A stretch of DNA of 64,000 bases from an uncultured bacterium (lineage in GTDB: Bacteria; Desulfobacterota_D; UBA1144). The notes beneath the pieces were generated by a model. The model saw nothing but the letters and a program-made list of their open reading frames with translations. It was not told where the DNA came from and searched no databases. The stretch is taken from assembly GCA_913050325.1 (NCBI GenBank), contig CAJWZP010000002.1:1-64000 (forward strand), written 5' to 3'. Of the stretch, positions 9,248 through 18,934 are shown piece after piece (positions within the stretch are counted from its first letter, which is position 1; every line of letters begins with the position of its first letter). Both the position numbers and the translations under genes were made by a program.

Positions 9248-10153
9248 TTATAAGTATTTTGTAATATTTTTATATATATTTTTGGCGTCAAGTTTATTTC
9301 TTAATCTTAAATATTCTTGAGTACCAACTTCATAGATTGTTTGTCTTTTTATCCCAAAGCTCAAAATTCTCGGTGGACTTGATAATTCTGAAGCAATTTC
9401 TTTTAAGAAAGAGCCAATACCTCCAATTGTGGAATGCTCTTCAAAAGTAAAAATTAGTTTACTTTTTGATATAACTCTTTGTATTTCTTTCTTTGTAACA
9501 TCATTAATAATTGGCATTGAAATAAGTCCAATATTTTTATTATTTAAGTTATTAAATGCTTTCTTAACTTCCCCTAAAATAGTTCCAGAACTTATTATAT
9601 TTATTTTTTGAGGTTTATTTAAAATAATATAATTTTTATCTGTTTTGATTTCCCTATGATGAATATCTGGTTCCCCTCCACGTGCCAGACGTAGATATTT
9701 AGGTGATTTATTTATCATTAGTTTTTTATAACAATATGTTAGTTCTTTTCTATCTGCAGGAATATATATAGTCATATTGGGTAGAACCCTTGTTATTGCT
9801 ATATCTTCCATGCCATGATGAGTATATCCCAGATTTCCATAAGGTAGTCCTCCGCCAACAGCAACTATCGATACATCTAAATTATGATAACAAACATCAT
9901 TTCTTATTTGTTCATGACACCTTGAAGTAGCAAAATTAGCAATCGAATAAGTAAAAACTTTTTTTCCAGACATTGATAAACCTGCAGCGATACCAACCAT
10001 ATTTTGTTCAGCTACACCAACATTAATAAAATTATTTGGAAATTTATCCTTAAAGTTATCTAGAACACTAAAGCCTAAATCACCAGTCAATAGATATATA
10101 TTTTTATTTTTTTTTGTTGATTGCTCAAGATACTTAGCAAATAAATTTCTCAT
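9248..10153 (-). CDS. Transketolase C-terminal subunit family protein
   Basis: NFINVGVAEQNMVGIAAGLSMSGKKVF...YTHHGMEDIAITRVLPNMTIYIPAD. Confidence 0.9.
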   Translation of the reverse strand: MRNLFAKYLEQSTKKNKNIYLLTGDLGFSVLDNFKDKFPNNFINVGVAEQNMVGIAAGLSMSGKKVFTYSIANFATSRCHEQIRNDVCYHNLDVSIVAVGGGLPYGNLGYTHHGMEDIAITRVLPNMTIYIPADRKELTYCYKKLMINKSPKYLRLARGGEPDIHHREIKTDKNYIILNKPQKINIISSGTILGEVKKAFNNLNNKNIGLISMPIINDVTKKEIQRVISKSKLIFTFEEHSTIGGIGSFLKEIASELSSPPRILSFGIKRQTIYEVGTQEYLRLRNKLDAKNIYKNITKYL

Positions 10154-10956
10154 TTCTCTCCTTTTACTTCTATGTACTCATTGCTAGTAGGAGGTCTATA
10201 ATGAGATATTAGCTTATTTTCAAAATTTTTAATTCCTTTTCCCTTGATTGTCTCAAAAATAATTACATTTGGACCCGTTTTTTTCTTAATTGCAAGTTTA
10301 AAGGTTTCTAAAATTTTCTTATGATCATGTCCATTAGATTTAAAAGTATTCCAACCAAAATTTTGAAATTTTTTACTTAAATCTTTTAAATTAATAATAT
10401 CTTTCGTATTACCATAGCTTTGAATATTATTTTTATCTACTAAACAATAAATTGAGCTAAGCTTATGATGACCTGCAAACATTATAGATTCCCAAGTACT
10501 ACCACAGTTTAATTCACCATCACTTATCATACAGAAAACTCTATTATCATATTTCATATGTCCAATACCGAGACCTATTGAAATAGGTAATCCATGACCT
10601 AAAGAGCCAGTTGAGACTTCAACACCTTTAACTTTATGACTTATATGAGCAGATAAAATAGAACTATTTTTTCCAAAATTTTTTAATTCTTTTTTATTAA
10701 AAAAATTTAGATTAGCCAAAGTTGCATATACAACAGCAGCAACGTGGCCTTTACTTAATACAAAAATATCTCTCTTTGAATCATTTGGTTTTTTTGGATT
10801 TATCCTTAGAACATCTGAGTATAAAACGCTTAATATATCTAAACATGATAGTGCACCCCCAAGGTGAGAACTTTGTGCATCATATATCATTTCAACGATA
10901 TTTTTTTTAAGAACTTTTGCAAGTTTTTGAGATTTAGAAATATTTTTTGATTGCAT
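10150..10956 (-). CDS. Transketolase N-terminal subunit family protein
   Basis: SHLGGALSCLDILSVLY, LSKGHVAAVVYATLA, SDGELNCGSTWESIMFAGHHKL (TPP site). Confidence 0.9.
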   Translation of the reverse strand: MQSKNISKSQKLAKVLKKNIVEMIYDAQSSHLGGALSCLDILSVLYSDVLRINPKKPNDSKRDIFVLSKGHVAAVVYATLANLNFFNKKELKNFGKNSSILSAHISHKVKGVEVSTGSLGHGLPISIGLGIGHMKYDNRVFCMISDGELNCGSTWESIMFAGHHKLSSIYCLVDKNNIQSYGNTKDIINLKDLSKKFQNFGWNTFKSNGHDHKKILETFKLAIKKKTGPNVIIFETIKGKGIKNFENKLISHYRPPTSNEYIEVKGEK

Positions 10957-12850
10957 CTTTTAAAGAATTAACACCATATAATTTATCTGCCTTTACAGAT
11001 AGTAACCCAATATAAATGAGTAATAAAGTATTAAATAAGGTATTAGTGTTTGCATAAATATTATCATAAAAATAAATAAAGCTTTTTGATATCATTAATA
11101 AGCAAATTAAAATTATAATTTTTAAATATTCAGAACTCTTTCTTTTACTTTTTATCAAATATATTAAAGGAATCATAAAATGTAATAATTTATAATCAGT
11201 TGAAGTCGGGGCGAATAAACAAACTATACATAAGCATAAAATAAACTTATATATGTGACTATTCATTTTTATTAAAAAAATAAATCCAGAAAAAATAGAT
11301 ATAAATAAAAAGCCAACAATAATTGAATAGTAATTGGCTATGTTAAAGTTAGGACCTAAAATTAACCATATTGAATTCAGAAGTGAATGGCCAAAATGAA
11401 CACCACTCCATCCCAAAACCATATGATTCTTGTAAAATTTTAATCCTTCTGGGTAAGTATTAAGCCATATATTTATATTTTCAATCGGTTCTCCGTATGG
11501 AAAGATAATTGATGACAGTAGAAATGGTAAAAAGAATAAAATAGTAAATCCACAAAAAGTACCTAAAATTATATCCTTAAGATTATTTTTTTTTAGATAA
11601 ACAGTTAAAAATAATATAGGATATATTTTTAAAGAAGTTGCAAATCCTATTAAAAAACCTGATAAAAAATATCTTCTTTTTATAAAATATAAGAATGACA
11701 ATGCTAAACCAATGAAAACAAATCCTTCAAAGTTTGCCGTGTGCAAAGTAAATAAAAAAGGATAACAACAGAAAATGAATATTGTTGTAAATATAATCTT
11801 TTTTGTTTTTTCTAAATGTTTTGTAAAATTATTTAAGTAAAAGATTGTAAACAATATATAAGAAACTAATATTATTTTAACCCCAAGATAGGGATTGCTG
11901 AGAGTTGATAATTTTAATATTTGTATTATTAATAAACTTCCTGGCAAATAGTTATTTTTTGATGAATCAAAGCCATTTATATGAAAATGATTATCTATAG
12001 AGTAATAATCACAAAAAATACTAATGACATTGTGGAAAGGTGTAAAAATAACAGGAGAGGGAGGATATATTAAAGATTCAATTAAATAATAATAAAATAT
12101 GGAAAATAAAAATCCCAATAAAATTATAGATCCTACAAGATCAAATTTTTTATCACTATTTAAATTTTGATTTAAATCAATCTTAATATTAATAATTTTG
12201 AGTATTCTTTCTTTAATTTTTTCAACTAAATTTGAATAAATCAAATCAAGTTTTCTTTTAGGAGTTTTAATCAAAATATAGTTAAAAATAATAATTAATA
12301 TTATTGAAGTTATTAAAAATTTAAGAAATGTTTTTTCGAAAATAGATTTAAATATGAATTTCCCATCAGACTCAAATTTAAAGAGAATTTTTTCATTAAG
12401 TTTATCGTTTATTTTTACATACTTATTATAGTTTCTTTTCAAAAATAAAAATCTTTCAGAATTAATATTACTCTCATGATCTTTATCTAATTTGTTATCA
12501 ACTCCTATATTTTTAAAATTTTTATACGCATAATCAAAATTATAGAACGAGAACAAAATCTTATAATCAATATTTCCTTTAATTTGGATAAAATTTTTAC
12601 TTCTATCTATTTGTTTAATATCATTAAAATTTATTTTTTTATTCTTGTAAATATTATATATTTCTATTATTTTACCCTGGTCGGCATTAATTGATTTATA
12701 TAGATTTTTAATATTTCCTTTATGAAAATAAAATGAATTATATAAGAAAATTATATATAAAATACTAAATAATATGCTCAAAAAAATTGTGAATTTTCTT
12801 TTATTCATAAAACTTATATAAACTATAACATTCAATTTATTTTTGTTCAT
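10934..12850 (-). CDS. Polytopic membrane protein, GT87/DUF2029-like mannosyltransferase domain with extracytoplasmic N-terminal domain
   Basis: NYLPGSLLIIQILKL, GFLIGFATSLKIYPILFLTVYL, FAPTSTDYKLLHFMIPL; N-terminal segment resembles the 6088..7191 product. Confidence 0.7.
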   Translation of the reverse strand: MNKNKLNVIVYISFMNKRKFTIFLSILFSILYIIFLYNSFYFHKGNIKNLYKSINADQGKIIEIYNIYKNKKINFNDIKQIDRSKNFIQIKGNIDYKILFSFYNFDYAYKNFKNIGVDNKLDKDHESNINSERFLFLKRNYNKYVKINDKLNEKILFKFESDGKFIFKSIFEKTFLKFLITSIILIIIFNYILIKTPKRKLDLIYSNLVEKIKERILKIINIKIDLNQNLNSDKKFDLVGSIILLGFLFSIFYYYLIESLIYPPSPVIFTPFHNVISIFCDYYSIDNHFHINGFDSSKNNYLPGSLLIIQILKLSTLSNPYLGVKIILVSYILFTIFYLNNFTKHLEKTKKIIFTTIFIFCCYPFLFTLHTANFEGFVFIGLALSFLYFIKRRYFLSGFLIGFATSLKIYPILFLTVYLKKNNLKDIILGTFCGFTILFFLPFLLSSIIFPYGEPIENINIWLNTYPEGLKFYKNHMVLGWSGVHFGHSLLNSIWLILGPNFNIANYYSIIVGFLFISIFSGFIFLIKMNSHIYKFILCLCIVCLFAPTSTDYKLLHFMIPLIYLIKSKRKSSEYLKIIILICLLMISKSFIYFYDNIYANTNTLFNTLLLIYIGLLSVKADKLYGVNSLKDAIKKYF

Positions 12851-12875
12851 AATTAAAAGATGATATTATGATTCT

Positions 12876-13808
12876 GTGAAAAAAATAACTATTTTAAGTC
12901 CTACATACAATGAAGAGGATAATATTGATGAACTTGTTCAAAGAATTATTAATATTTTTGATAAAAAACTCATTGAATATAAATATGAAATAATTTTTAT
13001 TGATAATAGTTCTACAGATAATACTGTTGAATTAATAAAAGAAAAAATAAAACAAAATGATAATATCCGACTTATTGTAAATAAAGAAAATTATGGTCAT
13101 ATAAGGTCCCCCTTTTATGGCTTACAACAAACTAACGAATCAGCAACTATTCTTCTAGCTTCAGATTTACAAGATCCTCCAGAGCTGATATATGATTTAG
13201 TTAAGAAATGGGAAGAAGGTTATAAACTTGTATTGGCAACTAAACCAAAGAGTGATGAGGGCTTTGTAATCAATAATTTAAGAAAGTTATATTATAAAAT
13301 CATGAAAAAATTTGCAGAATTTGATCATGTAGAAAATTTTACTGGTTTTGGACTGTATGATAGAGAGATTATTGAACGTTTTAAAGAAATCAAAGATACA
13401 TATCCTTATATGAGAGGCATTGTTTCAGATATGCCATATGAAAAGGGATTTGTAGAATTCCATCAGCCTTTGAGAAAAAGAGGAAAAACTAAAAATAATT
13501 GGTTTACATTAATTGATATGGCATTGCTAGGTATGACACACTCAACAAAGATGCCCTTGAGATTAGTTACTATAACTGGGATGATTTTTTCTTTTTTTAG
13601 TTTTCTGACTGCTGTTGGTTATTTTATTTTTAAATTATTATATTGGGATGAGATTTCTTTTGGTATTACTCCTCTTATATTAGGTTTTTTTATATTCGCT
13701 TCTTTGCAAATGTTATTTCTTGGTATTATTGGAGAATATATATCTAGTATGAATACCAAACTTAATAAAAATAAAATAGTTGAAGAGAAAGAGCGGGTAA
13801 ATTTTTAA
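12876..13808 (+). CDS. Glycosyltransferase family 2 (GtrB/DPM1-like, two C-terminal TMs)
   Basis: ILSPTYNEEDNIDELVQRI, IDNSSTDNTVE, LLASDLQDPPELI; C-terminal TM pair ending in GIIGEYISSM. Confidence 0.92.
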   Translation: MKKITILSPTYNEEDNIDELVQRIINIFDKKLIEYKYEIIFIDNSSTDNTVELIKEKIKQNDNIRLIVNKENYGHIRSPFYGLQQTNESATILLASDLQDPPELIYDLVKKWEEGYKLVLATKPKSDEGFVINNLRKLYYKIMKKFAEFDHVENFTGFGLYDREIIERFKEIKDTYPYMRGIVSDMPYEKGFVEFHQPLRKRGKTKNNWFTLIDMALLGMTHSTKMPLRLVTITGMIFSFFSFLTAVGYFIFKLLYWDEISFGITPLILGFFIFASLQMLFLGIIGEYISSMNTKLNKNKIVEEKERVNF

Positions 13809-14698
13809 GATTTTGAGTATAAAAAACAAAAATTACCCAGATACAATGGCAATTGCCAACCACCCTTTAAATTGTTTTTCTTTTTCAATATGACTCTTAA
13901 TCCATGACCTATTAAATAAAGAATAGGAAAAAAATTTTTTGTTGGCTTTATAAATATTTTTTTTAGTTTGAAATTGTTAAGAAAGAAATCAATTGAATTT
14001 TGATTATAAAGTTGAGGATGTTGTAAGCAAAATGCCGGCCATCTTTTTCCTAATATACTCGCAAGCGTTGAGCTTTCATCATGTACTACACCAAATATTT
14101 TTCCATCATCTTTTAATAGGTTTGATATTTTTAATATTGTTTCTGAAATATTAACAATATGATCAAAAACATGAATACCAATTGCAAAATCAAATTTTTT
14201 TTCAATATTATTTATATCAAATATATCAGTGTAAATTGAAGATGAAATTTTCTTTAATTCAGAATGCATTTCGAGATTTGGTTCAATGAAGGTGAACTCT
14301 ATATCTGGTCTTTTGTTTAAAACTTCTAAAGCAAATGCACCGTTATCTGCACCTATTTCAATAATCTTTGCATTTTTGGGGAGATAATCAATTATAAAAT
14401 CCAGGTAATATATTTTAGTTCTTTTTTCAGATTCATAGTCTCCCGAATGAACATTATCTGGCATTGATCCATATAAATTAACTAGTTCATTAGGTGAAAA
14501 ATATTTTTTCGTATATAAAAAGCCACATTTGCATCTTGAATACTTAAAAAAAACATTTTCTTCGCTAAAACCAATGAATCTTTCTTTGGCTAATTCATAG
14601 TTCTCTGAAGCATCGTATTGTGGATTTACGAAATCATTTTCTAAACACGATGTACTATCACAAACTGGACAGTTTCTATTTATGAATAATTGATTCAT
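13805..14698 (-). CDS. Class I SAM-dependent methyltransferase with N-terminal zinc-ribbon-like region
   Basis: RNCPVCDST...CKCGFLYTKKYF; KIIEIGADNGAFALEVL motif I; IHVFDHIVN. Confidence 0.85.
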   Translation of the reverse strand: MNQLFINRNCPVCDSTSCLENDFVNPQYDASENYELAKERFIGFSEENVFFKYSRCKCGFLYTKKYFSPNELVNLYGSMPDNVHSGDYESEKRTKIYYLDFIIDYLPKNAKIIEIGADNGAFALEVLNKRPDIEFTFIEPNLEMHSELKKISSSIYTDIFDINNIEKKFDFAIGIHVFDHIVNISETILKISNLLKDDGKIFGVVHDESSTLASILGKRWPAFCLQHPQLYNQNSIDFFLNNFKLKKIFIKPTKNFFPILYLIGHGLRVILKKKNNLKGGWQLPLYLGNFCFLYSKS

Positions 14699-14701
14699 TT
14701 T

Positions 14702-15670
14702 TTACCCTATATTATTTGCTCTAAAAACTTCGTAAGGTTTAGTATTATAATATTCAGGACTATTCCTGAAAGAAATAGATAAGGTATTATCATCTATTAT
14801 CTCAATACAATAATCAATACTTGGAATAATTTTAAAATTTCTATCTTTATCAATTTCGAACAAATGACTTATTCTTCTATGATGCCAAGGACATAGAATT
14901 CTTTGGTTAACCATACATTTACTATTTAGCTTTGCACCCTCATGAGGACAAGTTGTGGGCCAAAGTAATATTTTTTGATCTTTATTTGTTGTAAAAAAAC
15001 TCATAATACCTTCTTTTTCACCTATAACAGCTTCTTTATTATTGTTTATTATTGAATCTATAGAAATTTTAATAGATGATTTTCCTTCTTTTATATAAGC
15101 ATTTGCTCTATAAATCTCTTCGGTAAAATCGAAAGAATATGTTTTATCTGGATTGTAAAAATCATGATTGATTGCTCTAAGGTCTGCTTTACGACATCTC
15201 ATAGGCATGTCTTCTGACATTAACACATCATTATTTTTTTTAATAACCTTCAATATTAAAGGCACTAGGAAATTGAATAATGGTTTATTCACTACTGCAA
15301 ATCTTGATTCAACTTCGACCCCACCAGGCTTATCTTTACTTTTAGTATTAACAACAATTAAAAAAGGGCCAAAAGAGCTATAATAAATTTGATCGTATTC
15401 ATCAAACTCATAATTAACAACAACAATTGGTATTTCTATTCCAAAAATAGGTAATTTTGTTAAATTTATAGATCCAACATAAGAATTACTTACTACGGGT
15501 TGAACACTTTGAATAGATTCATGAACAATATTCAGATGAGGAACATCTTTATAGTTCCAATCGGAATCTTTTGATGTATATCTTCCATTCATGTTTACTT
15601 GTAATATTTTGGAAGAATATCCTTCATTCTCTAGTTCCGATATTATTGTTTCAAAAGACTTTTTTAACAT
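14702..15670 (-). CDS. Rieske [2Fe-2S] domain protein
   Basis: CPHEGAKLNSKCMVNQRILCPWHHRR matches CxH-Xn-CxxH. Confidence 0.82.
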   Translation of the reverse strand: MLKKSFETIISELENEGYSSKILQVNMNGRYTSKDSDWNYKDVPHLNIVHESIQSVQPVVSNSYVGSINLTKLPIFGIEIPIVVVNYEFDEYDQIYYSSFGPFLIVVNTKSKDKPGGVEVESRFAVVNKPLFNFLVPLILKVIKKNNDVLMSEDMPMRCRKADLRAINHDFYNPDKTYSFDFTEEIYRANAYIKEGKSSIKISIDSIINNNKEAVIGEKEGIMSFFTTNKDQKILLWPTTCPHEGAKLNSKCMVNQRILCPWHHRRISHLFEIDKDRNFKIIPSIDYCIEIIDDNTLSISFRNSPEYYNTKPYEVFRANNIG

Positions 15671-15677
15671 AGATTAC

Positions 15678-15683
15678 ATTATA
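15678..15683 (-). promoter_or_regulatory. -10 box TATAAT 7 nt upstream of ATG (15670)
   Basis: Minus strand reads TATAATgtaatctATG. Confidence 0.5.
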
Positions 15684-15735
15684 CTTAAATCGATTTTTTT
15701 TATCCATAATAAGCTCATTAGTGCTAAATTTATTT

Positions 15736-16200
15736 TTAAGTTGATTTAAAAACATTATTATTCTTCTTTATAATTCTTATTATCAATGGAGTTAAAAAAT
15801 TAAAAAAAGGTTTATTAAGCACAGCAAATCTGGATTCAATTTCGTACTCATTATTTGTAATCTTTCTTTTATTGTTTATTACAATTAAAAAAGGCCCAAA
15901 AGAGCTATAATAAATTTCATTATTTACAGCATATTCGTAATTTACTACAACGATAGGTATCTCTATACCAAAAAGAATAGGTAATTTTGTTAAATTTATA
16001 GATCCAACATAATTTTCATCTACAATAGGCTGTAGAGATTGTTTTGACTCATAAACAATATTTGGTTTAATAAAGTTATTATTATTTGGTTCAGAATTTT
16101 TATCTAAATTCTTAGTTTTTGAATTTACCTGAACTATTTTTGACGAATATCCCTCTTTTTCTAATGCAGAAATTATTATTTCAAATGATTTCTTTGCCAT
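15736..16200 (-). pseudogene. Truncated tandem paralog of the 14702..15670 protein lacking the Rieske domain
   Basis: Shared SYVGSINLTKLPI..FGIEIPIVVVNYE...IYYSSFGPFLIVxN...ESRFAV.NKP.FNFL.PLI; ends just after that region. May be a functional short form rather than a pseudogene. Confidence 0.65.
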
Positions 16201-16207
16201 TGACTAC

Positions 16208-16213
16208 ATTATA
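16208..16213 (-). promoter_or_regulatory. -10 box TATAAT 7 nt upstream of ATG (16200)
   Basis: Minus strand reads TATAATgtagtcaATG; flank duplicated with 15671 onward. Confidence 0.5.
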
Positions 16214-16253
16214 CTTAAATGGATTTTTTTTATCTATAATTTAAAGTTCTACT

Positions 16254-17270
16254 ATGAAACGAAAAATTTTATTTTTATTATTGTTTGTTTTTATTTTATT
16301 GCTTCTAGATTTTAACAATCAAAAGTCTTTATTTAAAGATACTTTCTCGAATGGCATTCATGTTTTTGGTCTTGAAGTTCAAAAAAAATGTTTTAAAAAT
16401 CAAATTGATAAAAATTGTTTAAATGATTCGTTGTTATTAAAGAAAGAAATTATTAATTATTTAAATGCTACTTCAGTTAGTTCAAATTTTATATTTAAGA
16501 ACGTTGAATTACATTATATTAAGAAGGAATTGATTATTGAAAGTTTATCGTCATTTGGTTTAACTAAAAATCTTGTTAAAGATCATAGAAATGATTATTT
16601 TGATAGATACAAAATTCTCGGATTCCCAACTATTTTAAAAAAATATACAAGATATTTATTTTTTAAAAAAGATAATATGTCTTACCTCCATAAAAGCTTC
16701 AATGATTCTTTTCAAAACATTGATGCAATTTATGTTTCAGAAGTATCATTAGATGATTTTTTTAGATCATATTTTAATAATAGGTTTCCATTAATATTAG
16801 TAGTCATATCTCTTTTTGGCATTTTTATTTATTACACTTTAAAGGAAAAAATTAATACAAAGACTGGTATTAATAAAAATTTTTTACTTAATTTTTTATT
16901 TTTTATAAATATTCTCTTTATAACAATTAGACTTATTGAATTTTCTAAGTATTCATTTATAAACATACCTAATGATAATTATTTTTTTTGGGTGCATGAT
17001 AAAATTCACGATAAATATAATGAATTATTTTTGTTCCTAACTTTATTGGTTGTATCTTTTATTCTAATAATTTTTAATTCTAAATTTAAAATAAATGAAA
17101 ATATATCAAAATTTAAAAAATTTATAATGTATATACTTCTAATCTCTTTAGCTTTTTTTGCATCCTATAATTTAGCTCTTGATAGTACATATAGGTATTA
17201 TGAATTTTTTGTTTCTATTTCCATCTCTTCCTTAGTTGCAATTAATATTTTTACAAAGGAGAGAAAATGA
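16254..17270 (+). CDS. Membrane protein: TM + ~150-aa extracytoplasmic domain + TM cluster
   Basis: Same topology as 6088..7191; 4-nt overlap with the next ORF. Confidence 0.65.
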   Translation: MKRKILFLLLFVFILLLLDFNNQKSLFKDTFSNGIHVFGLEVQKKCFKNQIDKNCLNDSLLLKKEIINYLNATSVSSNFIFKNVELHYIKKELIIESLSSFGLTKNLVKDHRNDYFDRYKILGFPTILKKYTRYLFFKKDNMSYLHKSFNDSFQNIDAIYVSEVSLDDFFRSYFNNRFPLILVVISLFGIFIYYTLKEKINTKTGINKNFLLNFLFFINILFITIRLIEFSKYSFINIPNDNYFFWVHDKIHDKYNELFLFLTLLVVSFILIIFNSKFKINENISKFKKFIMYILLISLAFFASYNLALDSTYRYYEFFVSISISSLVAINIFTKERK

Positions 17271-18934
17271 GATTCCATATATTTTATTTATCTTTTATTT
17301 TTTTATTTTTTTTGAATTTATTATTTATATTATTTCCATTCATAAATAATGAGATAGTAATAATAAATGAATTTATGAATATTCCTGATATTTTAAAAAA
17401 TGGTTCCATTGTTAAGTTAGGAAATGAAAATGATTTATTGAAAGGAGTTGCTGATAATCTCATAAAACTTAGGTTTTTTCCATACAAAATTTTAGAGGGA
17501 ATGTTTTTTCATCATCATATGAGCTTTATTGAACCTGCATGGCTTCTAAATCAAGGTGATAATACACCAATCCATCAATATGGTATTTTAGTTTCATTAC
17601 TAATCTCTTCACTTGCTTCAATATCTAATGATATGTTATCAATAGAATCTTATTTTAAAATTAATTATGGTTCATATTTTATCTTTTATTTTTTTATATT
17701 TTTATTGTTAAAGAAATTTATAAAAAATAAAATAAATATATTGATTTATTTTTCATTGATTTCTTTACTAATTTACTCATTAGGTTTTTTGATACTTTAC
17801 ATGACACCTACAGTTTCACCATTAAGACAAATTTTCTCGCCTATCATTATTTATATTGTACTTCTCTATTTCACAAATTTTAAAAAAATTTTTATTAATT
17901 GTATTTTTATCTTTTTGGTTATTTATAGTTTTTATAATTTTCACGCAAGTGTTTTTATTATTTTTTCAATTATTCTTATTTACCTTTTATTATTTATAAC
18001 AAAGAAAAAAACTTGTAAATATAGTTTATATTTAAGTTCTACTTGCTTCATAATAATTCTAGTATTAAATTTTTATTTTAACTTTAATTCTGGTAATTCT
18101 TTTTCAGAGATTGGAATATTTTTTGGTAGTAGTCTTACTTTTAGTTCGACATTGCTTATTGTTTTTATATTAGGTTTATTTTATTCAATAATATCCTCAA
18201 CAGACTGTTTAAAAAATAATGATTTACAATTATTATTTTTGATATTTTATTCTTCTATGTCTTTAGTTTTTTATGCATGGAACCCCTCTATAGTTCATTT
18301 GTCACAAATTTTTTGGATTATATTGTTTACATTAATATTTTGGATAGATAAATATTTAAAGAAAATTAATTCAATTTCTATATTTTTTTTCGCATTCACT
18401 ATATTAACGATAATTCCTACAGCTGAATCATATTTTTATAAGAAAACTTTTTACTATGATAAAATTATTGATAAAATATCTGTTTTTAATTGGGATTTTC
18501 CCAATGCAAAAATTAAATCAACCATAGATCCAAGATTAATTGATGATTCATGTAAAAAATTTCAAAAATATCATATTAATAAAGATATTGTAATGGTTTC
18601 GGAATATGATCTTTTTCTTCCCTATGTCTGTGGTTTTAAGAATAAAGGATTTTACCCACAGCTTGGTCAAGGTTTAATATCAGAAAAATTTTACAATAAG
18701 GCTTTAGAATATTATGATAAGCAGAAGCCAGAATATATTTTTGTAGATAAAGCAATATCCAATAATAATATGGACAAAGATAATTTTGGATTTTATAGTA
18801 TGATTAGTGACTATGCATTTAAAAAAATTAATTATATCTCACAAATCGAAAATGTTTATAATGATTTAAAGATTCATTATGATTTAGTAGAAAAGGGTAA
18901 ATTAATCAATGTCTATAAAAGAAAAAATAAATAA
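17267..18934 (+). CDS. Polytopic membrane protein, GT-C-like
   Basis: About 10 TMs; FFHHHMSFIEPAWLLNQGDNTPIHQYGIL loop resembling DHGFHLSYFIQPIVGIESG...SQYGFLN in 4562..6091. Confidence 0.68.
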   Translation: MRFHIFYLSFIFLFFLNLLFILFPFINNEIVIINEFMNIPDILKNGSIVKLGNENDLLKGVADNLIKLRFFPYKILEGMFFHHHMSFIEPAWLLNQGDNTPIHQYGILVSLLISSLASISNDMLSIESYFKINYGSYFIFYFFIFLLLKKFIKNKINILIYFSLISLLIYSLGFLILYMTPTVSPLRQIFSPIIIYIVLLYFTNFKKIFINCIFIFLVIYSFYNFHASVFIIFSIILIYLLLFITKKKTCKYSLYLSSTCFIIILVLNFYFNFNSGNSFSEIGIFFGSSLTFSSTLLIVFILGLFYSIISSTDCLKNNDLQLLFLIFYSSMSLVFYAWNPSIVHLSQIFWIILFTLIFWIDKYLKKINSISIFFFAFTILTIIPTAESYFYKKTFYYDKIIDKISVFNWDFPNAKIKSTIDPRLIDDSCKKFQKYHINKDIVMVSEYDLFLPYVCGFKNKGFYPQLGQGLISEKFYNKALEYYDKQKPEYIFVDKAISNNNMDKDNFGFYSMISDYAFKKINYISQIENVYNDLKIHYDLVEKGKLINVYKRKNK

